Positions 32,100 through 42,777 of a DNA stretch of 64,000 nt are shown one piece after another; position 1 is the first letter of the stretch, and each line of letters opens with the position of its first letter. The notes under the pieces were generated by a model. The model had not been told where the DNA came from. It saw only the letters and a list, made by a program, of their open reading frames with translations, and searched no databases. The stretch spans positions 1 to 64,000 of the forward strand of contig ARYC01017179.1 in assembly GCA_000711775.1 (NCBI GenBank), given 5' to 3'. Made by a program: the position numbers and the translations under genes. This stretch comes from Oxytricha trifallax. Taxonomy: Eukaryota; Ciliophora; Spirotrichea; Sporadotrichida; Oxytrichidae.

Positions 32100-34415
32100 A
32101 AATTTCAAATTTAGCAGCACTATCTAAACTTGGGGAAAGCCACCCACTGTTCAATTGGGTTCTTAGTGTTATCAATAGCATCGAATTCTGTGTAGAACGC
32201 TTCTTCTTAGGCTATGAGCAATGACGACTACGATCAACTTGGCTATTACTCTCTTGCACTTTTATATCTTACTCTTGGATTTGGATGTCTAATCGCAACC
32301 GCTATAATGGGCAAGATTGGAGTCAAGAAAAGTTAAAACTTTAAAAATTATACAATAATAAGGGGAGGGGTTTGAGGTAGTTTTTCTTATAAATTCTAAA
32401 CTCACTTATTTAATGATTAAAAAGTTTAATGTTGGGCAGTTTCTGCGACACATTATGGATCCTGTGTAATCTGCCTCCAGCTTTAAAAGATGAAAATACC
32501 GGTTCAGACTCATTCTTCTACAGTGATGGATTTATTTACTTTACACAGTTATTCGCTGCTGTGCTCGATGGCTTCGGGGATGCAGTTCAGTGGGTGGCCC
32601 AGGGAAAATACATTTCTGACTGTGCTACTGAGAAAACTAAAGGGTTTTACTTCAGCTACTTCTGGACATACTACATGTCCTCTCAAGTCTTTGGAAATCC
32701 TTTTTATAATCAAGCAAAAGTTTTTTATTATTCTTCCTTATAATGGCTGCTTTCTCATCTACATCAATTCTCATCTTCGCTACTCTTTTTCTAGAACACT
32801 GAACAAATGTTTATAAAACTATTTTACTGTGCTTCAAGCTAGAATTAAGGCTGCTGTTGAATTCTAGTTCCACTAGATAGAATAATATTCACGCTTAGTC
32901 CGATGTGCAATTGAACTAGAATACGTCCAATGAATTTCAGGATGATGGAGACAACTATGACTCTTTGCCTTTTTGGTAGGAAGTTAAAGCTATTATCGAT
33001 TTAATGTTCTCGAAGAAAATGATGATTCTACTCCCACAAGTTTTTTGGACTGGAATAATCAACATAAATATCTCAATTGAAAGTAATGATTTTCAAATAT
33101 ATATATTTTTATAATAACAAAATACAGCATGAAAGCTATCATTAAAAATGATACTATTCCTGGAGATGATGATAACGACAAATTCATGAAATCTATGTTC
33201 GCAATGGTAGCCTTAGGAGTAGGTGAAATGGTTGGCGGGCTGTTCATAGGTCAAATCATCGATCGATATGGTAACCTTGTATTTACAATTTAATTGGCGA
33301 AAATTGTTTTAACATTTTGACATATTATGTTTAACAGGAAAGCTGCAGTGGCGAACGTTGTTCTAATTCTCATTTAAACAGGTATAACAATAACCTACAT
33401 TGTAATTTACGAGTATTCTTGGCTAGCTTTTCTAATGACATTTGCTTGGGGATTCGCAGACAGTGCAAACTGCACTCATACCTCTGAAATGCTTGGTTTT
33501 GAGTTTTCAAAAAGAGTTTATATTAAATATATTTAAAAGATTGGTAGGTAAAACTAAAAAATGATATTAATAATTTAGGCCAGGCTATTGGGGCATTTAC
33601 CTTTGAAATTATCGAAGCTTTTATCACGGGTAAAAGCATGTATTTAGTATTCAATTGCGTTGTGGGAGGTATTGGAGTACTTTTTAACATAACGACTATG
33701 TTCTTCAAATTCAAGCCTATGTATCATGAAGTTGTCAACGATGGCTCAATGCTTTTAAGAGGAATAGAATTAAATATATAAAAAATACTAAAACTAAGTC
33801 TATTGATAATTCAGTGATAACAAATGATTAAGGCGCTAAACTTATGTTTAATTAATTTGTTGATAATGATTGTTAAAAAATCTTTAAATTGCAAGAATTT
33901 TTATTTTTTCTCAAGTCTTTGGAAATTTGATTGCGGCTTTTGTTTTGGGAAATTTTAAGCAATCTTATTTCTTCCTTTTTCCAAGAATTGTATTCTTATT
34001 ATTCCTACTCTTAGAAAGCCTGTTCTTCAATTATATTTTATTGCTGCTGACCCAAATGGTAACGCTTAACAAAATGCTAATATATTGAAAAAATTAATAA
34101 CTGGAATAAGTTTGGCAGTTTATACTGGACTTTTAGTGCCAATCATTACTGATACTATTTAGGTTTCCTAAACTACACTTTTGAGTTTGACAATACAAAA
34201 AATTAGTTTATCTAAAATTATATTCCAATTAATTTTTTAATTGTAACTCTCAGCCGTACTCAATCGATAATTTAGGTCAGAAATTAAATAGCTTATTTTT
34301 TGCTAGAGGAACAGACGTTAGGCTAAGGAAGGGTTCGTTCTTAGGAGGCTCTTAACAGTCCTTTATAAAAGGTGGGAAGTCAACTAAGTCTTTTATACTA
34401 ACAAATTTTAACTGA
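32100..34415 (+). CDS. Scrambled UNC93-like multi-pass membrane protein gene
   Basis: UNC93-like proteins are about 12-helix membrane proteins of the MFS fold. Compared with the three downstream paralogues, the coding segments here are out of order. Protein order M1-M8 is found on the chromosome as M1-M2-M4-M6-M7-M3-M5-M8. Neighbouring protein segments share pointers: TCTCAAGTCTTTGGAAAT (M2/M3), ACTGGAATAA (M4/M5), TGATACTATT (M5/M6), AATTAAATA (M7/M8). The family core GKYISDCATEKTKGFYFSYF lies in M2, GVGEMVGGLFIGQIIDRYG in M6 and WGFADS...EMLGFEF in M7. The intron in M7 near 33545-33588 is GT-AG. The tail ends at TGA 34413-34415. The N-terminus before about 32120 is uncertain. One frame conflict remains inside M3. 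Confidence 0.88.
32120..32334 (+). other. Scrambled gene segment M1
   Basis: Encodes the first helices (GFLVLSIASNSVQNASSQ, LGYYSLALLYLTLGFGCLIA). It ends in pointer AAAAGTT at 32328-32334, shared with M2 at 32420-32426. Confidence 0.8.
32335..32426. other. IES, 92 bp, pointer AAAAGTT
   Basis: Lies between M1 and M2. Removal joins GKIGVKKS to LMLGSFCDTLW in frame. Confidence 0.82.
32420..32698 (+). other. Scrambled gene segment M2
   Basis: Encodes LMLGSFCDTLW through SSQVFGN. It ends in the 18 bp pointer TCTCAAGTCTTTGGAAAT at 32681-32698, which recurs 1.2 kb away at the start of M3. Confidence 0.92.
32850..33058 (+). other. Scrambled gene segment M4
   Basis: Encodes the cytosolic N/Q-rich linker and MMILLPQVFWTGI. 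It ends in pointer ACTGGAATAA at 33049-33058, shared with M5. Its left edge is either GCTGCTG at 32850-32856 or TAATAT at 32883-32888. Confidence 0.82.
33149..33275 (+). other. Scrambled gene segment M6
   Basis: Starts with pointer TGATACTATT at 33149-33158, shared with the end of M5. Encodes MFAMVALGVGEMVGGLF and IGQIIDRYGN, ending at pointer AAC 33273-33275. Confidence 0.87.
33276..33335. other. IES, 60 bp, pointer AAC
   Basis: Lies between M6 and M7 (AAC at 33273-33275 and 33333-33335). Joins IIDRYGN to RKAAVANVV. Confidence 0.7.
33333..33776 (+). other. Scrambled gene segment M7
   Basis: Encodes RKAAVANVVLILIQTGITI through LRGIELN. It contains a 44 bp GT-AG intron near 33545 and ends at pointer AATTAAATA 33768-33776, shared with M8. 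Confidence 0.85.
33909..34083 (+). other. Scrambled gene segment M3, out of order
   Basis: Starts with the 18 bp pointer and continues LIAAFVLGNFKQSYFF, the stretch that follows QVFGN in all paralogues. The right edge is either GCTGCTG 34043-34049 or TAATAT 34078-34083. Confidence 0.88.
34100..34159 (+). other. Scrambled gene segment M5, out of order, 60 bp
   Basis: Bounded by pointers ACTGGAATAA (34100-34109) and TGATACTATT (34150-34159). Encodes TGISLAVYTGLLVPIITDTI, the helix expected between M4 and M6. Confidence 0.92.
34282..34415 (+). other. Scrambled gene segment M8
   Basis: Starts at pointer AATTAAATA 34282-34290 in frame with M7 and encodes a basic Ser/Gly-rich C-terminal tail ending at TGA. 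Confidence 0.75.
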
Positions 34416-34792
34416 AATTTCTTTCAATGTTTTTGAAATTTAGAAATTAGCTAAACTTATTGAATGAACGAATTTCAGCGGAATTATACAATTAGCTTTA
34501 AATTACTCATATATCAGTTCTACTACAATTAAAATCAATAAAATCAACAGTAAATGTACGCAGGAAAAAGAAGTATGATTTTATCAGGTATCAATCAATT
34601 ATAACAGTAAAATATGGGTCTTAGATTTATTTCTTTAAAATTTCTTATTAAATTCTTACATACATACTTTAATAATATTAATTATAAATCAATTCAGACA
34701 TTAAATTGATGCAAACAATTTGCTTGATAATCAGATATTTTTAATTTTATAAATTGAAAAGAAAAAAATATAAACTCGTTACTTTTAGAAAA

Positions 34793-36256
34793 ATGAGTAA
34801 ATATTAAAACTTTGGGAAGCTTACCCATATATCAGGTGGAATATTACTTATGTATATTGCATTCAATTCAGCTTCAAATTTGCAATCATAGATTATGGAC
34901 ACTGATGGGTTTGGATAGATGGGCTTTTATATTTTAGCTGTCTTATACCTCTTTATGGGCTTTGGCAGCTTACTTTCTACTGCAATTATAAATAAATATG
35001 GATCAAGAAAGTGTATGATTGCTGGTGGAATCGGAAATGTACAATGGATTCTGATGACTATTTTGGCGGCAGAATAAGAGAGAAAAGTTAATGAAGATTT
35101 GATAGAAGATCCAAATATTTACGTCACAGCTTTGCTATTTTTATCAACTATGATAAACGGTTTGACTGTCGGGATACTGTGGACTTGTGCAAATAACTAT
35201 GTTGCGAGATGTTCCAGCATTTAGAATAAAGGTTTTGCTTTTAGTTATTTCTGGACTTTTTATATGACAAGTTAAATTCTTGGCAACATGATAGCAGCTT
35301 ATACTTTAAACACTATGAGCTAAACTTCATTTTTCCTGATTATGGGAGGTATAGCATTAATGGGAACTTTAGTCTTCGTTTGTCTCTAGCAGCCTACAAT
35401 TGAAGAGCCAAAAGATTAATAAGAAATAGAAAATTAGAAGGATGAAATTGAAACTATGGACACTTCAAGAACAGAAGAAGAGAATAAAACAGAAATGAAT
35501 TAATCAGAATTTAAATCAGACATAAAACTGGTGATCATTTTATTACTAGACTCTCGCTTGAGATATCTAATCCCTTAAATATGTTGGACAGGGATATCCA
35601 TCGCTGTCTATACAGGATTACTTGTTCCAACAATAGTAACAACGTTACCAAATATGTCTGAGTAAGACTAATTCAAATACAGTATGCTAGCTATGGTGGC
35701 TTTAGGCTTTGGTGAAATAGCTGGGGCTATAGTATAGGGTAAAATTGTTGATAAATACGGCTCAAAACAAACATGCCTCTTTAATGTTGGATTAATTCTA
35801 CTAGCAACTATGTTTGTGCTCAATTACATGTACCTCTAAGACTACTCTTTATTTGCTTTTGTGATGACTTTTATGTGGGGTTTCCAAGACAGTGCAATAA
35901 GTGTACATTTAAATAGCGTTTTAGGTTTTGAATTTGATGAAAGCCCAGGTCCATTTTCTCTCGATTCTCTCTTAGAATCCACTTTTGTTTTCGCTTTCTA
36001 ACTAATCCAATCGCTTGTCGTTACATGGTCAGCCCATTTCTTATACATGTCTGCTGTCGGAGTGCTTGGCATGGGTATGTGTCTGACATCATACTTCTTT
36101 GAATACAGACATAGCTTTGACAAAAAAACTAATTAGAATAGAGATTAGATTGAGGGAATTGCTTTAACTTAGCTATAGAGGAAAGACTCAGCTAATATCA
36201 AATTAAAAGGTAGCTAAACTAAGAAAATAAAAGAAGAGGAATTCTCTTCTAATTGA
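34793..36256 (+). CDS. UNC93-like membrane protein, paralogue 2, uninterrupted
   Basis: A single open frame of 487 residues runs from ATG 34793 to TGA 36254-36256, with many TAA/TAG codons and no intron or IES. It has about 12 hydrophobic helices in two bundles, separated by a charged, Glu/Gln-rich loop near residues 200-245. Family landmarks are GISIAVYTGLLVPTI, MVALGFGEIAGAIV, KIVDKYGSK, FMWGFQDSAISVHLNSVLGF and EFDESPGPFS. The CATEKTKG motif of the other copies is replaced by ARCSSIQNKGFAFSYFW. Founding members regulate potassium channels or Toll-like receptor trafficking; substrates in ciliates are unknown. Confidence 0.9.
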
Positions 36257-36500
36257 TTTGTAAATTATAATGTATAGAGAAACTAATTTTATCAATAATT
36301 TTGTTGATATAAATAGCCACATTATTCTCACATATGTGTAAGATTAGTTCAAGCTTATTGATAAATATACTAAAATTTAAGATATTTATTATAGGTTTTA
36401 CTGTTTTATTGAAGGCAATTTATAATTTTTAAATCACGTTTAAGATTTTTTATCATCATTATTTATTATAGAAAGTATTTTAGTAAGTTATATTGTAAAT

Positions 36501-38279
36501 ATGAAAGAGGAAAAGTTAGCTTTAATAGCGGTTCCAAATAAAGAAGGATATGAGGGTGGAGGTACAACAACCTACTCCTACAATTCTTTACACCACCATC
36601 AAAAGCATAAAGTCAATGACTATTTGAATTTCAGACATGCATTCACATGTTCGCTCGCATTCCTGGGTTTATACACGGCCATTTATAGTGCGCAAAATAT
36701 TCAATCTGTAGTCTTCGATGATGATGGGTACGGAAATTTGGGATTTTATTCTAATGCAGTGGCTTACTTATTTTAAGGACTTGGAAGTGTTTTTTGTGTA
36801 TTTATCTAAGAGAAGATAGGTGATATCAGGACTATAATAAAAATTCCTAAAATTTTTAATTATAAGTTTAAATTTTATGGCTTGGGGCTCTGTGTTGAAT
36901 ATTCCATTTATGGTCATTTTGATATTCCCAGCTTTAAAATCTGAAGACTTATCAAGCCAAAATTTCTTTTTTTCAAATGGCTTTGTATATACAGTCATTT
37001 TACTAGGTTCAATATTAAACGGATTTGGCTAAGGCATTTCTCAACCAAGTTCGGGTACCTACATATCTGAGTGTGCAACTGAGAAAACTAAAGGTTTCTT
37101 CTTTGCATTTTTCTGGTCATTTTACATGGGTTCATAAGTTTTCGGTAATCTCATTGCAGCTTTTGTTCTTGGAGAGCTAGATTAAAAGTACTACGTTTTA
37201 GTCATGGCAGTCATTGGTATAGCTTCTTCAGTGCTTCTATTCTTTTTGAAAAAACCTATAATTCAACACATACATGATCATCATTTCTAAAAGTAGCACG
37301 AAGATGAAAATGGCTTGATGACAAACATGCAGCTCGACTTAAATGCAGGTGCTTAGGAAAACAGGAGTGGAAGCCATCATCATAAAGTAATTCCACCAAT
37401 CAAATAGAGCATGAAGTCTCAAACGGGACATTAACTTACAGTTGGAGAAGCTGTATTATCAATGTGGAAATTCTTTTTCAATAAGAGGTTCTTAATCTTA
37501 GCGCCTCAACTTTTTTGGACAGGTATTAGTATAGCTTACTATAGTGGCAACTTAGTTGAAATGATGAGTGATTCCCTGGAACAAGATGATTATGATGAGC
37601 ACTAACAATTTAAATACAGTATAACTGTCATTAAAATTATTCCTTGATTTATGTAAATTTTATATGCTTGCTATGGTTTTATTTGGAGTTGGAGAAATCC
37701 TAGGCTGCTTCTTTATCGGATTCATTGTTGACAGAAAAGGCAGTAGATTTGCAACTTTCTTCAATCTCGCAATTATTTTGATTATGGGAGGTGCAACAAT
37801 TGCATACATCTAAGTCTACAAATATGGGTTCCTTGCTTTCTTTATGTGCTTCATGTGGGGTTTCCAAGACAGTGCTATTAATACACATTCTTAGGAGATT
37901 TTGGGTTTCGAATTTGATAATAATTCTGAGCCATTTTCAGTCTATAACATTTTACAGTGTGTTGCATGTTTCGGTTTCCAATTAGTAGAAAGTAGAGTCA
38001 ATGACAGAGACGGTTATTTCTGGTATACCATCTCACTGACAATTATAGGTTTAATATGTTGTGGACTTCCCTTTTTCTTTTAATTCAGAGAAGAGGTTAT
38101 CAGTGAAAGCTAAAGAGTCTCTGTTGGGATCAACTGAGGATGATAAACAAACAAACAATGGAAACAGTAATATACATACAAAGGGTGGAAATGTTAATAT
38201 TGGAACAATTGCTGGGTCTTCAGTTGATCTTTATAGTAGTCCAGCAAATAATTCAGAGGTCAAGCAATTTCATAAGTGA
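36501..38279 (+). CDS. UNC93-like membrane protein, paralogue 3, two small IESs
   Basis: ATG 36501 opens a His/Gly-rich leader and then the usual fold: GLYTAIYSAQNIQSVVFDDD, YISECATEKTKGFFFAFFW, SQVFGNLIAAFVLGELDQ, a His-rich cytosolic loop, APQLFWTGISIAYYSG, MVLFGVGEILGCFFIG, FMWGFQDSAINTHSQEILGF. Two IESs (19 and 43 bp) were resolved. Near 38090 the membrane frame runs out after CCGLPFFFQFREE. A different frame then carries a plausible S/N/G-rich tail to a TGA at about 38279. A 40 bp GT-AG intron, a small IES or a sequence error could explain this. Confidence 0.85.
36859..36877. other. Very short IES, 19 bp, pointer TTTTA
   Basis: TTTTA occurs at 36854-36858 and 36873-36877. Removing 19 bp corrects the frame and joins KIPKIF to MAWGSVLNIPFMV. 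Confidence 0.7.
37623..37665. other. IES, 43 bp, pointer TAT
   Basis: TAT occurs at 37620-37622 and 37663-37665. Removal corrects the frame, skips a TGA and joins QQFKYS to MLAMVLFGVGE, matching the paralogues. Confidence 0.82.
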
Positions 38280-38437
38280 AAACCTCTCTATCATAAAATA
38301 AAATTCATAAATATCTCTTACAACTACAATCAAATATAATTATCAAAGTTTATTTAATCGATTACCATTTGCTTTTTAGCCTTTTCATTCTGGTGCATTG
38401 ATATTGAATTAATTTAGCTTATTATTAAAAGAACAAA

Positions 38438-39868
38438 ATGGATAATCCATCTATCATTATATAGAAGAAAAAGAGAGAATACAAAAACATTTTTCAAGTA
38501 ACTTAAATCTCTCTTGGATTTCTCTTTCTCTATATAGCTTTCAATTCTACCCAAAACCTGACTTCCATTCTTTTGGATTAAGATGGATATGGCAAGTTAG
38601 GATTTTATTCTCTAGGTGTTTAAGCCATTTTTCAAGGAATTGGTTCTTTGCTATCATCGGGAATAGTAAATAAATTTGGCTTGCGTACTAGTATGGTGGT
38701 TGGAGCACTCTTTAATTCTACTTGGGTTCTGTAAAGCATAATACCAGCAGAGAAATTCTATCATCCAAATTCAGACTACTGGGCTTATAGCGAAAACTTT
38801 TACTATGCTGTAAATATAGTCATATCAGCAGCAAGTGGTTTTATGGGGTCAATTCTATGGGTAGCTGAAGGTAAATTTATATCAGAATGCGCTACTGAAG
38901 AAACTAAAGGCTTTTATTTCAGTTATTTTTGGATGTTTTACATGTAAAGTTAAGTTTTTGGCAATTTAATTGCAGCTTTGGTGCTAGGTGAAATGGATTA
39001 AGTTAGCTATTTCGTAATTATGAGTGTGATTGCTTTTTTGGCATCATTAAGTTTTGCTTTTTTGAGGAGCCCCAAGAAAGTTGTAGAAGTTGAAACATAA
39101 AGCTTAATACCTTAATATGTAGAAGATGAAAACTAAGTTATTAACATATCAGAGAACCATAGATCTGAACTATCAAACACTGGAGTAGAGATTTCATAAC
39201 AAAATAAAAAGAGGGGATTTTGTAAAGATGTGGAAAGAGTTTATAAATTACTTATATCTAAGAGAATGCTTATATTCTTGCCATAGCTTTTGTGGATAGG
39301 TGTAAGCATAGCTATTTATTCAGGACTCTTAGTTACAATAATTCAAACATCGCTTACTGATGTAACAAATATTAACAAAAAGAATGAGAAATCAATGTTA
39401 GCTTTAGTTGCCTTTGGTGTTGGAGAAATTGTAGGGGCTATGATTATAGGGTAGATTGTTGACAGAATGAATAGCACAATAGCTTCATTTTTCAATGTGC
39501 TCTTTATAGCTATCACAACAGTTTTGACAATTATTTTCCTAATTTACTAGGAATATAACTGGTTTACTTTCGTAATGGCTTTTATGTGGGGACTTGAGGA
39601 TGGATCTGTTAATACACACGCACTAGAAATGCTAGGCTTCGAATTTGATGATAATACAGATCCTTTTGCAATATTTAGCATGTTTGAGGCTTTTGCAGTA
39701 TTTATCTTTCAAATTATACAGAGCAGATTAGATGATAGAAATAAATTTTTCATTTATATTGGAGTTGTTGGAGGACTTGGATGTCTAATGTGTGGATCTA
39801 CGTATTTCTTTGATTTTAAGGAAAAAAGAGCAAAATAGCAAGGAAAAATCTAGTAAATTGATCAATGA
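38438..39868 (+). CDS. UNC93-like membrane protein, paralogue 4, uninterrupted
   Basis: One open frame of 476 residues runs from ATG 38438 to TGA 39866-39868, without intron or IES. Landmarks are LYIAFNSTQNLTSILLDQD, EGKFISECATEETKGFYFSY, SQVFGNLIAALVLGEMDQ, LPQLLWIGVSIAIYSGLLV, LVAFGVGEIVGAMIIGQIVD and FMWGLEDGSVNTHALEMLGF. This copy serves as the linear reference that shows the 32-34 kb copy to be scrambled. The array is head-to-tail with 240-540 bp spacers, so it arose by tandem duplication. Confidence 0.92.
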
Positions 39869-39971
39869 AATTACCAAAATATTAACTTAATTTATTTATA
39901 GAAATGTTTTTAAAATATACTCCATTAATGAAAATTTTCAAAAGGATTGATAATATTTTTATTTTAATAAA

Positions 39972-40949
39972 ATGGGTGGAAATAATTCTAAAAACAACGA
40001 CTTTTATAACAATCCGGAGTTGCTTGCAAAAGCAAACAATTTTCCCTTCTCAAAGAATCAAAACTTAGATGGTTTCAATTCAAAGCAAAATTTATCAAAT
40101 TTTAACGCTCAAAGTACAAGGAACCTACACCAGAATACCTATTCCTAAAGAGGCTATGGAGACTAGAATCAATAACCAAATATGAAGTAGAGCAAGTCCT
40201 CTCATAATATTAGGTCAGGGCATCACATGCATCAGGCCTCAATTAGCAACTATGTAAGTAACATAATTGAGGAAGACGACCATAAAATCCCAATTAATAA
40301 GTCAAATTATGTAACTAAGAATACAATGAGTAAGAGGCAGTAAAATGCCATTCCACAAATGACTAAGAGACTTATGCAAAAATAAAACGTTATTTTATGC
40401 AAGACACCTGCTCCTCATTCTCAAACAGCTTCTAAAATTATGGAAGGCCAAATTTAAACTCCTCTTATGTAAACCACCGATTAAATTAATCATAATTCCA
40501 CACAATCTCAAAGTGTTATGAGGTTTGAGATGACTGGCTAATCACAGTAGTCAAGCCATTTTCAAGGTGGAATGGCATCTAAAAATTACCCATTGCATTA
40601 TTAATATTAAATGCACTTTAATGAAACGAGCAATACTAATATGACTACTCCATCTTATATCAGAAATCCAAATCTTTAAATGAGCATTCTTTCTTCAACG
40701 GGAGATAGCAGATAATAAAATGATTCAATCAGACTCCCTCCCTCACTAATTCATGTAATTAAAAATTATTTTCTATAAATAGTTTACATTTTTATAGATT
40801 TTAATATGTTATTTTTTATACCAAACCTAAGTTTGATTGAATCTTTATTATATTCCATATTTGTAGGAATTTTATATTTAGAAATTTATTTTTACAATAT
40901 AGAGTGTAAAATGCAATTTTTGTTTTCTACCTATATATTTTTACTTTGA
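39972..40949 (+). CDS. Low-complexity N/S/Q-rich protein with possible N-myristoylation
   Basis: ATG 39972 gives MGGNNSKNNDF, a start that could be N-myristoylated (Gly2, Ser6). The rest is N/S/Q/H-rich with no recognised domain (SGHHMHQASISNYVS, MTKRLMQKQNVILCKT). After about residue 255 the composition turns AT-driven and hydrophobic up to TGA 40947-40949. The real end is probably near 40760, or in a further segment not identified. Confidence 0.55.
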
Positions 40950-41389
40950 ATTTAATTTCTTAATTAGATTAACTCATATTAAATTTTTATTTAGTATATA
41001 AATTAGATTTACAAAATATTTGGAATATTTTTTATATCAAAAATTAAAATTAACAAAATTTATTGATATATATCCAAATTAAAAATGAAAAAAGTGGTTA
41101 TTCCTTAAAGTAAAAAATAATTTTCTTTATTAGTAAAAGAAACCTGATTTAATGATGAGTACGTATAAATCAAAAATAATAAAGATAATTTTTTTTCAAG
41201 TTGTAATATTATTTACTTGAATTTATTGATAAAAAAAGAAGCTAAAAAAAGGTATTCTTTGTAAATGCATATTGTAACAATCTCATTTATTTAATTTATT
41301 CAAAAAATTTATTTGGATAAATGAAAAAGGGGATGTAAAATGATTCATTAAGAAAATAATTTAATCAATCAAGTCTTAATAATTATAAT
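40950..41389. other. Intergenic AT-rich DNA
   Basis: No feature was recognised. Confidence 0.5.
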
Positions 41390-42646
41390 ATGATAGCTTA
41401 ATCAACAAGCAATCTTCGTAATCATAATCTGAATCAAATAATCGAACTAAACGATGCTTAACCACCTAGCAAAAATATAGGATCCTCTGTCAAGAAAGAA
41501 TTTGAGAAACAAATCTAGAAAATACATGGCATTGATAGAAGGATGAATAAATCCTCTACAGGTATAGCGAGTACTAATCACTTGAGACCCCCTTAATACG
41601 AGGGCAGTTAAAAATCGCATATTAAACACATGATTAAATCAAGTGTCTAGCACAATCAAAAAATGAATCATAGCAACATCTTCATAACAGAAAGAGGGTC
41701 TGTGAACTAAACTATTTAAGACATTAAGAACAAGAAAACCCAAAACACGAGTTAATTATTGAGTACTTCAGCATCGAAATCTCAATTAAGAATTCCTAGA
41801 GATAAAATAATTGCAAGTCAGAATACCTCAGTTCTTGGATCAGCCAGGCAGTCTCAGGCTTTCAAAAACAGAAAAGAATCTTTTGATACTTAACTAAAAA
41901 CCTAGCTCAAACTTCTTAGTGGCACTAACAATTCACTTAGTTCTATAAGTCAAGGCTTGCAATCTCTAGTTTAATATACTGATAGATAGAAATCTCAGTA
42001 GATACCGCCTTGGAAAGTTCAAGAGTTAGAGCAAAATTACTATAAGATTGATGAATTAAAGAATCAAATAATTGAGATTAAAAAGAGTCCATCTTAAAAG
42101 TCCATGATGATTAGGAATGCCTCTTAAGTTATAAATTAATCATCAATTAAGCTGTAAAGCCTGGACTCTACAACCATGAAAAGTTCAAACTTCAATTAGC
42201 ATAGAGATTTCTTATAAGAGACAAATATGGCGGAATTTTTGAATCAACATATTGCTGATTAAAATAACTCGAATATCTAACTTAGAACAACCTCACATAA
42301 TTATAATTTGATATAGTTTTTATTGTTCAAGAATGTCAGATTAATGAGGCTACCACAGCGAAAGGACAGAGACTACTATCTCAGCAGCGGTGGAACCTGG
42401 TAAGAGTTTTCTCCAGACTCCCCTTTAATTGTATACAGGAAGCGGATCTCTGCGAGCTCTGTGGGGGATACTCCTAGTCTAGCACTAGGATCTTGTTCCG
42501 TATGCATCTCGGTACGGAGAGAAGTGGAATGGGGGGTGAGAGGTATTTTGGAGTTTTTCTAGTTCACGACTAGCCACGTCAACTCACTTCAGAAATGTCT
42601 ACGTGACGACTAAAATAGATGGTTTGATTTTAGATTTAAACAGTGA
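41390..42646 (+). CDS. N/S/Q-rich protein, unknown; frame runs into a GC-rich patch
   Basis: The frame is open from ATG 41390 to TGA 42644-42646 (418 residues). The first 310 residues are Q/N/S/K-rich, typical of neighbouring genes (FEKQIQKIHGIDRRMNKSST, ELEQNYYKIDELKNQIIEIK). From about 42320 the base composition changes sharply to GC-rich and the encoded sequence changes character (RKDRDYYLSSGGTWQEF). The last 100 codons may therefore belong to an IES or inserted element. This may be the 5' part of the gene that resumes at 42778. Confidence 0.55.
42330..42615. other. GC-rich patch of unknown origin
   Basis: About 280 bp are markedly richer in G and C than all surroundings except the LINE-like insert. 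It contains the short inverted repeats CTAGTctagcACTAG and CACGAC/GTCGTG-like arms. No tRNA, 5S rRNA or snRNA consensus was recognised on either strand. It could be a structured RNA or a transposon fragment. Confidence 0.4.
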
Positions 42647-42777
42647 ATTGTTAAATATTTAATTTTGAGTATAACTCGTTAATCATTGTTCAAGAATAAA
42701 ACCTTAAAAATGCTATTAAAATTTGCACCAAATTTTCATTTTTATATAAATTTCAAACCTCAACTTTTAACCCCTTA

